From Plantago ovata (lineage: Eukaryota > Streptophyta > Magnoliopsida > Lamiales > Plantaginaceae): 64,000 nucleotides of DNA. The stretch covers positions 52,441,253 through 52,505,252 of the forward strand of contig CM051458.1 of NCBI GenBank assembly GCA_028274465.1, in the 5' to 3' direction. Below are positions 23,248-34,400 of the stretch, in pieces (positions within the stretch are counted from its first letter, which is position 1; each line of letters opens with the position of its first letter). The position numbers were made by a program, and so were the translations under genes. A model generated the notes under the pieces. That model saw only the letters and a program-made list of their open reading frames with translations, ran no database searches and was not told the origin of the DNA.

Positions 23248-24464
23248 TGATGAATGTGTATTTTACACTTTCATTTGAGTCTTTTTCACCTATTTAGCTA
23301 TCCTCTATGTTAATTTAGCTATATTTTAGTGCATTTTATTAGAATAGTGTCACGTTTCCCTTTAGATTTTATTTTACAGGTTTTGGTTGAAAAACGAGGT
23401 TTTCCGGGCAATTATATTAAAGTAGACAAGGAATTGGTGTTCCAGAAGCCTAATTGGAGTATCTGAAAGATTCCGGGATAGGATTTGAAGTCTAGGGGTC
23501 GAGTCTGAAGGCTAAAAGGTCACTAGAAGGCAAAAACCGAGTCCGAAAAGGGGAAGAAATCCAAAAACGCGTCAAAAACACGTTTCTGGCCGAAAAATAC
23601 TCCCGGGCTAGTCACCCGGGACGTGGGGCCCTTCGCCCCACACAATTCGAAGCCTATATATAGTTGCTCAGTTTTTCTCCGTTTATTATACTTTTCAAGA
23701 CCTTTTCTCTCACCTTTATCTGTAGTTTTACGTAGGAATTCCCCAGAGCCTGTTCTGGGGGTTCTTAGCTTAGGAGATACTTTTTCATAGCAGTTTGGAG
23801 CTTGTAAGATCGCGATTGTTCGGAGATTGACAACCTTCGGTAACATTGTATCTTACAGTTTTTCTACTTATTTTTATATATATCTTTCAACATGTTTTCT
23901 TCTATGATTTCTGTTGATTGCATGACAACTATAAGTAGCTAAACTTATCGTTGGTTATAGTATGTGAATTCTTGGCGAAGGGTTAATAATTATGCTAATG
24001 GCTATATCGTGCATTATACTCTGAGTTATTGCTTTATTTCTTTGATCTATCTAAATCTCTATCTTCGTATTGTTGATTAATTACTGAACACAATTGGACA
24101 ATTAAGTGGTCTTTGACCTATCTAAATCTATATGTTCGTAGTGTTTAGTAATTACAACTGGACAATTCATTGATCAAGGATCTCTATGCAAAACCGAGGA
24201 ATTTATGCATGATTATTAACCCGTTATGCTTTGAAGGACCATACTATCACCAATCTCCATTATCTGTTAAGAAAAACCTTTGCTAAAACGTCTGCTGTTT
24301 TATATTCTAAATTACATTAGATAAAGCTAGTTATAGTCCTTAGAGATTGACACTCGAGGTTATTCTACTGCTACACTACGGTTTTCGTTGTAGTTGTGAA
24401 TTGCCTTTGGCTAAATACAAATTTATTTGATAAGTTGGAACTCGACACCCCAACGCATTCATGA
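23248..24464 (+). repeat. 5' LTR of C
   Basis: Starts TGATGAATGTG, ends GCATTCATGA. GC palindromes at about 23602-23642 and a TATA-like CTATATATAG at 23654-23663. Paired with 28056-29270. Confidence 0.92.
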
Positions 24465-24486
24465 AATTGGCGCCGTTGCCGGGGAC
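24465..24486 (+). other. primer-binding site of C
   Basis: AATTGGCGCCGTTGCCGGGG directly after the LTR; the Athila-type primer site, unmutated. Confidence 0.88.
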
Positions 24487-24615
24487 TATACTCCTTTTTG
24501 TTTAATTTGTTTATATTTTCAGCATTCAATTCCTAGTTCTAGTAGTTTTAGTTTTTCTATTTAATCTCTCTCTGATACTCCTTTCCTAGCTTGTCACAGA
24601 TATTCAGGTCTTGTG

Positions 24616-26382
24616 ATGGCTCGCCCACTTTTGAAATCATGGGTTCAACCCAACAGAGCACTGATGAGAGGTCCGACTATTGTTCTTTCTGCTGCAACTC
24701 GAGATTTGGAAATCAAAAGTTGCATGTTCCAGCAACTCCCGAGGTTCTATGGGGTGGCTAGGGAAGATGTTATGGGATACCTGAATGATATTGACGATTT
24801 TATCAACAATCTTCCAAGGCCCGGACCAGGGATAATGAACGATGAGCTGAGGATTAAGGTTTTTGCTATGGGGCTTGGTGATAAACCCAAGGCATGGTTA
24901 GGCTCTCTGGAAGCCGGATCACTAGACACCTGGGACAAGGTGTATTCTGCTTTTATGGAGAAATACTTTCCTCACACATTGACTACCGCGCTTAAGGCGC
25001 AAATCACTGGATTCAAACAGGATGAGACCATTTACACCACTTTCGAGAGGTTCAAGGACCTCATGCACAAGTGTCCACACCATGGTTTTGAGCTTCCTGA
25101 TCTTGTCCAGCACTTCTACAATGGACTCACATATGAGAGTCAACAAGTGGTGGATTTCCAATGTCGTGGTACTATCTGGGAAGAGACCGCCGAGGACGTA
25201 TGGGCGTGTTTCGAAAGGCTTGCTAAAGGATCTCAGTCCAAGGATCCAAGAGCAATGGTTAGGAGGCGTGGACCTGAGGCTCCACCAAACCAGAAGATCC
25301 CAATGCATGAAGTGAATGGTGTGAGTGGCGATAGGTTCGAAGGTTTCGCCAATCAGATGAGGCAAGCTCTAAGTGGCCTAATCGGAACATCTCTCTCCAA
25401 CGAGGTATGTAGGGTGTGCAAGAATTATGGGCATGGGGCTCATATGTGTAGATCAGATCTAGCACGAGAAGATGTTCACTGGGGAAACCGTAGTATTCCT
25501 ACCCCTAGGGTCGAAGCATCTACATCCAAGTCAGCAACTCTCTTGGATAATTTACAGAAATTGGTGGATTTCACCTAAGTGTTTTTGAAGAGATACGAGG
25601 AGGATTCAGCAAAGATCAATGCTCGTCTGGATCAATTGGAAGCTAGAGCTAGTAGAGAGCAAGGGAAGTTACATAGCAGCACTGAGAGGTCCATGTCGAT
25701 CAACTTGGTGGGAGATCTTCCAGTGGAAATCACCATTAAGCAAGTTGCTGCGTGCGAGTGTGGTGCAAACGACGAGCCTCCATTGGCCAAGGAGGAAGAT
25801 AAAGATCTGGGACTCAACGTAAGTAATGAAGAACCTAAGGATCCTGAACCAATTCCTGATAGCCTTGATGTTAAGGTTGGGATTGGTAGTCTCGATGACG
25901 TCCGTGCTACACTAGATACGGGATCTTACTCGAATGTGCTACCCATGAATGTGTTTGAGAAGAGTGGCCTTGGAGAGCTTTCGAAGCATAAGGGCATTGT
26001 GCAACTAGCGGATGGATCCTTTGTGAGACCCGAAGGCGTTGTGAAGAACGTATTGGTTAAGATTGGTGAAGCTTCTGTGTACACCAATTTTGTAGTTATG
26101 CCGGCGTCTACACCTGGGATGGGGGATGTATTTCTCTTGGGGCGAACGTTCTTGACCAAACTACGCTCCGTGATAGACATCTACCGAAGGACTTGCACCA
26201 TTGAGGTGGATGGCAAGCGACATGTGTTGCGGGCCATATCTGATCCACCTGATCACTTCAATGCTTCTCACACTGTTTACTACTGTGGTCTTGCTGTCTA
26301 TGTTCATTCTTACTCACAGGTTCGTGGCATGGGGAGAAGATCCATGAAGGGGAAGTCTAGTACCCTCAAGAAGAAGAGCTAG
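24616..26382 (+). pseudogene. gag-pro: gypsy gag-protease polyprotein (C), one in-frame stop
   Basis: ATG at 24616 (MARPLLKSWVQPN). About 60 N-terminal residues present in A, E and H are missing. Gag core LEIKSCMFQQLPRFYGV, TWDKVYSAFMEKYFPH and LVQHFYNGL. CCHC knuckle CRVCKNYGHGAHMC (about residues 266-279). A TAA at 25576-25578 interrupts the linker where other copies have Gln, a C-to-T type change. The protease after the stop is complete: LDTGSYSNVLP (Asp-Thr-Gly at 25915-25923), ADGSFVRPEGVVKNVLVK and LLGRTFLTKLRSV. The ORF ends in a basic tail (RRSMKGKSSTLKKKS). No RT follows. Confidence 0.9.
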
Positions 26383-28036
26383 GCACAAGAAGGGGTCGAG
26401 TCAAAGACTATAAACAATGGCGCTATCCGGGAGGCAACCCGAAGTTTTTATCGCTTTTTTACCGCTTTATTGCATGCATATCATTGTGTTTTATTTTATA
26501 TTTTCGTATGTTTTTGGTTTCTCACGAGTTTCTTTGAGTACTATAGGTTACAGGTACAAGTTTAGCTCTCACCTTAAATCCACTTTCGACGTTCGGGACG
26601 AGCGACGACGTTCAGGTTTGGGGGGGGGGGGAATTATCGTTGGGTATTCGTATACTTGTTTTGCTTATGATTACTTGTGAAACCTTTTGTTTGCATTTGC
26701 ATTTGCACGTTTACCGCTTTCTTAGTATTTAGTTGCATACACTACATTCATCCTAGGATAGTATTGCATGTTTTATGTGGAGTTTATTGCCAAATTTTTT
26801 GAACTTTTTTATTGGGTAGATTAACTAATTATGACATTAATCATATGCTTCATCTCTATGAATTTGTGTGAGGTTTTTCTCGCTTGGCTTGTCACATTTA
26901 TGTATTGCACTTAGTTAAGCTTGGTAGTCTCGACATCACTTAGTGGTGTTTTCTCTACTGCGGTTCACGAAGGCCTTTATAATAGGATGATGCATGTTAG
27001 GGTCTTATGGTTGTTTTCCCGAGTAATTATGTACGTAAGAGGCAACAAGTCTTCACCATGCTTTGAGATTGCTAAATACCTAGGAAGGAGGTAGTGTGAG
27101 ATTGTGTGATCCTTTGTTAGCAACCTATTCTTCCGAATAGGTTTGTGGAGGGGTTACACTATCATTAGACTTGTTTTTCGTTTTTTCAATTTTGTGTTGT
27201 GAGTTTATTTTTCCTTTCTCGTAAATATTGTACTCCAACCTATTCTTTCGAATAGGTTTGGGGAAGACGTTCGTGTGTCATTTTTGTTTCATTTTCGTTG
27301 TGCTACTGCTGGCTAAAAAAATCGAAAAAAAAGAAAAGAAAAAAAATTCCAGAAAAAAGAAAAAAAAAACTGGAAAAAACAAAAAAAAAAAAAAGAAAAA
27401 AAAGAAGAGACCCCAAAGAGCAAAGAAGGGTCCAAAAAATAGGAAGCCAAAAAGAAGTTTAGCAAAGTGTTGTGTCTCATTTTCCAATTCTTGTAATGTT
27501 CGTAATCGTGTTGTAATTTTCTATCTTTTGTCTTTTGTTTTTGAGTGTCATCTGTTCTAGACCACCCTCGTCCTGCCATTCAGGAAGTGGTGAATAACTT
27601 AAGGCTTCGCTTGAGAGATGGGTAGAATAGGGGAGTGTTATCTTTTTAGGGAACTCCCTTCGTTTAATGAGAGCTAGTATTGGTTCGACCTCTTTGAGGA
27701 AAAGTCTTAACTTGGTGAACAGCAGTAAGTCCTCAGTTTCATAGGCACGGGACAACCATTCGTATTCTAACATGTTTCATTACGTCGTCACTGACTAGGT
27801 CCAGGTAGAGAATGTTACGAGAGACTATCTTGTCTTGACATAAGTGCTTATGTGAATGTGTATGAGTCAATCGAGGCATTCTTCAACCTATATTCATGTT
27901 ATGACTTGTATGGTTTTTCTTCATAAGTTTTTGATAGATTCGGTAGATTAGTTCATTTTATTTGGCATGAGACTCCATTTTTGTGTTGCATTGTTTGTTG
28001 CATTAGAGTCTAGCTTAGTTGCTGGAGGACAAGCAA
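26383..28036 (+). repeat. gypsy 3' region (C)
   Basis: No gene. Directly after gag-pro is the imperfect hairpin CCGGG-AGGCAA-CCCG (26427-26441), in the GGGAGGCAACCC context known after gag or pol in Athila/Tat elements. Then come GTTCGGGACGAGCGACGACG and a G12 run near 26619-26631. The two hairpins are at 27122-27143 and 27238-27259, and the A-rich tract at about 27315-27410. The ORF3 module is absent. Confidence 0.8.
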
Positions 28037-28055
28037 AGGTTCGGTTTGGGGAGTT
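28037..28055 (+). other. polypurine tract of C
   Basis: AGGTTCGGTTTGGGGAGTT immediately before the 3' LTR. Confidence 0.85.
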
Positions 28056-29270
28056 TGATGAATGTGTATTTTACACTTTCATTTGAGTCTTTTTCACCTA
28101 TTTTAGCTATCATCTATGTTAATTTAGCTATATTTTAGTGCATTTTATTAGAATAGTGTCACGTTTCCCTTTAGATTTTATTTTACAGGTTTTGATTGAA
28201 AAACGAGGTTTTCCCGGCAATTATATTAAAGTAGACAAGGAATTGGTGTTCCAGAAGCCTAATTGGAGTATTTGAAAGATTCGGATAGGATTTGAAGTCT
28301 AGGGGTCGAGTCTGAAGGCTAAAAGGTCACTAGAAGGCAAAAACCGAGTCCGAAAAGGGGAAGAAATCCAAAAACGCGTCAAAAATGCGTTTCTGGCCGA
28401 AAAATACTCCCGGGCTAGTCGCTCGGGACGTGGGGCCCTTCGCCCCACACAATTCGAAGCCTATATATAGTTGCTCAGTTTTTCTCCGTTTATCATACTT
28501 TTCCAGACCTTTTCTCTCACCTTTCTCTGTAGTTTTAGGTAGGAATTCCCCAGAGCCTGCTCTGGGGGTTCTTAGCTTAGGAGATACTTTTTCATAGCAG
28601 TTTGGAGCTTGTAAGATCGCGATTCTTCGGAGATTGACAACCTTCGGTAACATTGTATCTTACAGTTTTTCTACTTATTTTTATATATCCTTCAACATGT
28701 TTTCTTCTATGATTTCTGTTGATTGAATGACAACTATGAGTAGCTGAACTTCTCGTTGGTGATAGTATGTGAATTCTTGGCGAAGGGTTAATAATTATGT
28801 TAATGGCTATATCACGCATTATACTCTGAGTTATTGCTTTATTTCTTTGATCTATCTAAATCTCTATCTTCGTATTGTTGATTAATTACTGAACACAATT
28901 GGACAATTCATTAGTCTTTGACCTATCTAAATCTATATCTTCGTAGTGTTTAGTAATTACAACTAGACAATTCATTGATCAAGGATCTCTACGCAAAACC
29001 GAGGAATTTATGCATGATTATTAAACCGTTATGCTTTGAAGGACCATACTATCACCAATCTCCATTATCAGTTAAGAAAAACCTTTGCTAAACCGTCTGC
29101 TGTTTTATATTCTAAATTAGATTAGATAAATCTAGTTATCGTCCTTAGAGATCGACACTCGAGGTTATTCTACTGCTACACTACGGTTTTCGTTGTAGTT
29201 GTGAATTGCCTTTGGCTAAATACAAATTTATTGATTAGCTTGGAACTCGACACCCCAACGGCATTCGTCA
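28056..29270 (+). repeat. 3' LTR of C
   Basis: Starts TGATGAATGTG, ends CATTCGTCA, followed by the target duplication CTAGA. Palindromes at about 28409-28448. Confidence 0.9.
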
Positions 29271-29721
29271 CTAGACCACTAAACGAATGGAAAGAATGGG
29301 TTTCAACTTCAAGGATCGTATGAGGGACCGGCGATTGTTCTTTCGTCTGCAACTCGGATCTGAAATAAAAACCACGCATTCCAACAACTTCCGAGGTTCT
29401 ATGGCTTAGCCGGGAAGATGTGATGGGGGCTTGCACGATATCGATGATTTCGTCAACAACTCCCACGACCCCGGAGCTGAAATAACAACGGACGAGTTGA
29501 GAATGAAGGTTTTGCAATGGGGCTTGGCAAACAGAGCCAAGTCATGGTTTAGTTCTTACCGGCGGGCTCGCTGGACACTTGGAGAAGGTATTTTCAGCTT
29601 TCATGACAAACTACTTCCCTCACACCTGACTACTGCGCTAAAGGCGCAAATCACTGGATTCAAACAGGACTATGATGAGACCATCTAAACCGCGTTGAGA
29701 GGTTCCAAGACCTCATGAACA
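29271..29721 (+). pseudogene. gag-pro: gag of element B, fragment 2
   Basis: It resumes B's gag after the CTAGA duplication (ARPL..., then DIDDFVNNS, ALKAQITGFKQDYDETI). Several one-base indels compared with M and E break the frame; they cluster toward the gap at 29722 and may be sequencing errors. Confidence 0.78.
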
Positions 29722-29821
29722 NNNNNNNNNNNNNNNNNNNNNNNNNNNNNNNNNNNNNNNNNNNNNNNNNNNNNNNNNNNNNNNNNNNNNNNNNNNNNNN
29801 NNNNNNNNNNNNNNNNNNNNN
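29722..29821. other. assembly gap, 100 N
   Basis: Exactly 100 N. On the left is + strand gag of B, on the right a minus-strand LTR of E, so the end of E's LTR, its left target site and the rest of B's gag are hidden here. Confidence 0.99.
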
Positions 29822-30912
29822 CAGATAATGGAGATTTGTGATAGTATGATCCTTCAAAGCATAACAGGTCGATAATCATGCGTAAATTCCTCGGTCTTGC
29901 ATGGAGATCTTTGATCAATCTAATGTCCTGTTGCAATTATTAAGCACTACGAAGATAACGATTCTGACAAGTCAAGCACTATTGTCCAATGTGTTCCGTA
30001 TTATTCAACACTACGAAGATAAACTCGCGATAGGTCGACGAGGGTCCAATTGTGCATAATAATTAATACAACATACGAGAATTAGGTTGTGCCTGATCAA
30101 CGAAATAAAGAAATAACACGGAAAATAATGCGCGATATAGCCATTAGCATGATTATCTTCCCTTCGCTATGAATTCACATACTACCACCAACGATAAGTT
30201 TAGCTACTCATAATAGGCATGCAATCAACAGAAATCATAGAAGAAAACATGTTGAAAGATATAATAAGAGAAGTAGAATAAACTGTAAGATACAAAGTTA
30301 CCGAAGGTTGTCAATCTCCGGAGAATTGCGATCCTACAAGCTCCAATCTGCTACGAAAAAGTGTCCCCTAAGCTACGAACCCCCAGAACAGGCTCTGGGA
30401 AGTCCCTACCTAAAACTACAGAGAAAGGTGAGAAAGTAGGTCTGGAAAAGTATGAATTTCGGAGAAACTCTGAGCAACTATATAGGCCTCGAAATACTGT
30501 GGGGCGGTTCGCCCTACACACCGGGCGGTTCGCCCGGTGTGGGGCGGTTCGCCCCGGAGAAAATCTCGCGGAATTCCGCAGTTTTCGACGCGTTTTTGGA
30601 TTTCTTCCCCTTTTCGGACTCGGTTTCTGTCTTATAGTGGCCTTCTAACCTCCAGATTCGACCCCTAGACTCCAAATCCTATCCGGAAACCTTCAGATAC
30701 TCCAAATAGGCTTCTCGAACACCAATTCCTTGTCAACTTTAATATAATTGCCCGGAAATCCTCGATTTTCAACCAAAACATGTAAAATAAAATCTAAAGG
30801 GAAACGTGACACTATTCTAATAAAATGCACTAAAATATAGCTAAATTAACATAGAAGATAGCTAAAATAGGTGAAAAATACTCGAATGAAAGTGTAAAAT
30901 ACACATTCATCA
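29822..30912 (-). repeat. 3' LTR of E (incomplete)
   Basis: The right end is ACATTCATCA at 30912. About 190 bp at the left is lost in the gap, judging from the 5' LTR. Three palindrome units lie at about 30510-30565, compared with two in the 5' LTR of the same element. Confidence 0.87.
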
Positions 30913-32510
30913 AACTCCCCAAACCGAACCTTTGCTTGTCCTCAAGCAACTAAGCTAGACTCTAATGCAAAAAACAATGCAAGACACAAAATGGAGTCTC
31001 ATGCCAAATAAAATGAACTAATCTACTGAATCTACCAAAAAACATATGAACAAAAACCATATAAATCAAAGCATGAATATAGGTTGAAGAATACCTCGAT
31101 TGACTTATACACATCCACATAAGGACTTATGTCAAGACAAGATAGTCTCTCGTAACATTCTCTACCTGGACCTAGTCAGTGACGACGTAATGAAGCATGC
31201 TAAGATACAAATGGTTGTCCCGTGCCTATGAAACTGAGGACTTACTGCTGTTCCACCATGTTAAGACTTTCCCTCAAGAGGTCGAACCAGTACTGGCTCT
31301 CATCAAACGAAGGAGGGTTCCCTATAAAAGATAACACTCCCCTATTCTACCCATCTCTAAAGTAAAGTCTTAAGCTATTCACCACTTCCTGAATGGCATG
31401 ACGAGGGTGGTCTAGAACAGATGACACTCAAGACAAAAAAGATAAAAAAATAGAAAATTACAACACGATTACGAACGTTACAAGAATTGAAAATAAGACT
31501 CAACACTTTGCTAAACTGCTATTTGGCTTTTTCCTTTTTTGGACCCTTCGTTTGCTTTTTTGGGGTCTTTTCTTTTTTTTTTTCTCTTTTTTCTTTCCAG
31601 ATTTTTTTGCTTTTCTTTTTCTCTTTTTTTTCTGGAATTTTTCCTTTTTTTTTCGATTTTTGTCTAGCCAGCAGTAGCATAACAAAAAGAGAAACAAAAT
31701 GACTCACACGACTTCCCCAAACCTATTCGAAAGAATAGGTTGGAGTACAAAATTTACGGAAAAGGAAAAACAAACTCACGATACGGAAATGAAAAACGAA
31801 AAACAAGTCTAATGATGGTGCAACCCCCTCCCCAAACCTATTCGGAAGAATAGGTTATAAACAAAGGATCACACAACCTCACACTACCTCCTTCCTAGGC
31901 ATTTAGCAATCTCAAAGCATGGTGAAGACTTGTTTCCTCTTAGGTACATAATTACTCGGGAAAACAACCATAAGACCCTAACATGCATCATCCTATTATA
32001 AAGGCCTTCTTGAACCGCAGTAGAGAAAACACCACTAAGTGATGTCAAGACTACCAAGCTTAACTAAGTGCAATACATAAATGTGACAGGCCAAGCGAGA
32101 AAAACCTCAAACAAATTCATAGAGATGAAGCATACGATTAATGGCATAGTTAGTTGATCTACCCAATAAAAAAGTTCAAAAAATTCGGCAATAAACTCCA
32201 TATAAAACATGCAAGACTATCCTAGGATGAATGTAGTGAATGCAACCTAAAAAATCTAAGAAAGCAGTAAACGTGAAAATGCAAATGCAGACGGATAAAA
32301 CATGCAAGGTACTATACTCATCCTACCAATACCAAGCTCCAAACTAACAACATCTGATCACTTAAATTCCATCCCCCCTCATGAAATTAACGCTAGTCCC
32401 TAGCAGTAAGAAAATGAGGAAATAAGATGTGATACTAGATGTTACCCCATGGTTTGGCCTCGGTCGGCTGAGTATGCTGCTTGTGAGTTATTGGGCCTGC
32501 TCTGGGAGCT
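30913..32510 (-). repeat. polypurine tract and 3' region of E
   Basis: No gene. Polypurine tract complement at 30913-30931, T-rich tract at about 31515-31665, hairpins at 31720-31741 and 31835-31856, and a polypurine-like TGAGGGGGGATGGAAT (complement) near 32367-32382. Confidence 0.78.
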
Positions 32511-33302
32511 TTATAGAGTGTCATCAGGTCTTCTGGTATGCGTGATAGTTTCAATCATAGGCCGGACAGGAACAACTCCTCCATTAGTATCATCATTGCC
32601 CGTATGGCCTTCATTGTCACTACTGTCACGCACATTGTCACTAGTAGAGTTGCAGTGTCGAAGGGAATCTTCAAGATTGGCCGCCTCTGTTATGGAATCT
32701 TCCACCCGGTATCTCTCCAACGGGTTGTGAACTATTGAAGGGGAAAGGGCAGTGGTATCAAAACCTCCCTCTCCAATGTTTTACACCCAGTGGAGGTTAC
32801 AACCAGCTGCTCGGATATTCAGAAGTCTTCTACCATCTTTTCCTATGTCGACCACATTCTCTACGGTTGATCCGACCGATGTCTATATGATGCTCCCTTT
32901 AGAGGCAGGCAAGGGGCACCCCAACTAGGGGCCGGGCACCCATGTAATTATGTTTTGGAACCAAGCTAGCGCTTCGGAACCTCCTAGCAACTGCGAACTC
33001 AAGACTGAATCCGTCGCGGCAAGATTGTCCCGGTGCCTTCCAGTTCAGTCGAACTTTGCAGTCCTCGTGATGGAGTGCTGACGTAATAATGGTTTCTGTC
33101 CCTTCGGTGGTGCATGAATAGGCATAGGAGTCCTTACTCCAGGTGTACTCTAGCTCCTCCTCTTGGATAATCCACGACGTTGTTGCAGAACCCCTTGGCT
33201 CGAACGCACATCTAACGAGGTCACTCTTCTTGACATGGTTGTAATCGATCCCCCTCCAATACTTCATAGTAATCATACGGGAATGCTCCTTTCCCTTGGC
33301 AT
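32511..33302 (-). pseudogene. gypsy ORF3 (E)
   Basis: It begins with ATG at 33302, five bases after the intron acceptor, but that frame stops after 9 codons (MPRERSIPV). A second frame covers 33339-32899 (146 codons: MKYWRGIDYNHVKKSDL, WSKDSYAYSCTTEGTE) and is shared with copies D and J. The last block, 32720-32511, encodes the polar VEDSITEAANLEDSLRHCN segment. No recognised domain is left; the longer copy in H suggests that a central part was deleted in E, D and J. By position it corresponds to the Athila env-like/ORF3. Probably not functional. Confidence 0.55.
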
Positions 33303-33307
33303 GGTTC

Positions 33308-33849
33308 CTACAAACAACAGTTAGTACCTCGTATGACACAATACTGACTCATGCATATGCTAGTGTAAGAACGAAACACACAAGTGATACGATCAACAAT
33401 CGAGCTCCCCAAACCATTAATGTCTAGCCTAGCTTCTTCATCATGCAACATACCAATGTAACTACTACATGCAATACATCACATTATGTTCTTACTAGAC
33501 AACCAACATCCTAGATAACAAGGCTCAATTCATACCATAGTAGCGAAAAATTCTAGCAACATAAATCCTCATACTCAACAATTAAGCATTCTATCATCAA
33601 ATCTACCAACATTACACCAATAAACACAATCATAAGCATGAAATCAAAGATAAAGACATACTGCATAACAAGATATATCATCTAGTAGCAAAATTCCCAA
33701 ATCAATAATCCAAGCATAATTGAGCATGCAATTGATAGTAAATAACACTTCTAATCACACAAACAACATACCCATGCATCAAATAAGCATAATTGAAGCT
33801 CAAATTAGAAAACCCCTAAATTCGAAAATTAGGGTTCTTAGGATGATAC
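33308..33849 (-). other. predicted leader intron of ORF3 (E)
   Basis: On the minus strand the donor is CTGAG|GTATCATCC and the acceptor GTTTGTAG|GAACC, 542 bp, AT-rich. D has the same boundaries with 541 bp and H with 529 bp. Confidence 0.65.
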
Positions 33850-34140
33850 CTCAGATCTGAAAATCTAATGCATTAGGACGAAATCTGTTCGGAAGGAAGA
33901 TAGATCATGTAATAGGCTTCGATTTAAGCTAAAGAACACTAAATTTGGTCAAGAAATGAAGAAGTTATGAAGATTTGAATGTAAAACCGCGATTTTCGGT
34001 TTTTGGGGAGGATGGATGATGAAGATATGAAGAAAATGAGGTAAAGAGGAAGAAATCCGCGTTTTTGACTTACTGGAGCCGTGGGGCGAGTCACCCCACA
34101 CGGGGCGATTCGCCCCCCATGTGGGGCAGTTCGCCCCGTG
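33850..34140 (-). promoter_or_regulatory. ORF3 leader exon with GC palindromes (E)
   Basis: Before the intron lies a C/T-rich leader like a plant 5' UTR. It is headed at about 34080-34140 by three GGGGCGANTCGCCCC-type palindromes of the same kind as those in the LTR promoter region. I infer a possible internal promoter or processing signal; no clear TATA box is seen. Confidence 0.45.
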
Positions 34141-34338
34141 CTCCCCGATGCGGGGAGAAGGCTTCTGTTGCTAGAAAACGCGGTTTTAATCCCCGAAACC
34201 AATTTTTTCAAAAAAACCACTTGAAAAATATCACTCAAACATTAGCATATACGACACAGATATGATAAAATTCGCATACGAGAAGCAAATAGTTCAAGAA
34301 TGAATGCATGCAAAAAAGCAGTAAAGAAAGCGATAAAA

Positions 34339-34357
34339 TTCCGGGTTGCCTCCCGGA
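34339..34357 (-). other. post-gag hairpin (E)
   Basis: TCCGGG-TTGCCT-CCCGGA in the plus sense; a 6-bp stem shared by M (17343-17361) and H (near 51496-51513), and partly by C (26427-26441), just after the gag-pro stop. Confidence 0.6.
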
Positions 34358-34400
34358 TAGCGTCATTGTTTAAAGTCTTTGACTCGACTCCTGTCTGCGT

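Larger units (their letters stand above)
23248..29270 (+). mobile_element. complete gypsy gag-pro element C
   Basis: About 6.0 kb with two LTRs (23248-24464 and 28056-29270), primer site, gag-pro, 3' region and polypurine tract, flanked by the 5-bp target duplication CTAGA (23243-23247 and 29271-29275). The LTRs are alike with scattered differences, which I did not count. There is no RT, integrase or ORF3. It is the clearest type copy of this non-autonomous family in the window. Confidence 0.93.

Noticed and set aside
26613..26631. G12 run as a G-quadruplex element
   Set aside because: It is a single homopolymer run at a polypurine-like site, absent in that length in sister copies, and homopolymers are unreliable here.
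33850..34140. Captured host gene 5' UTR and intron
   Set aside because: The same leader, intron and ORF3 arrangement is found in at least three copies of the family, so it is part of the element; a capture before family expansion cannot be excluded.
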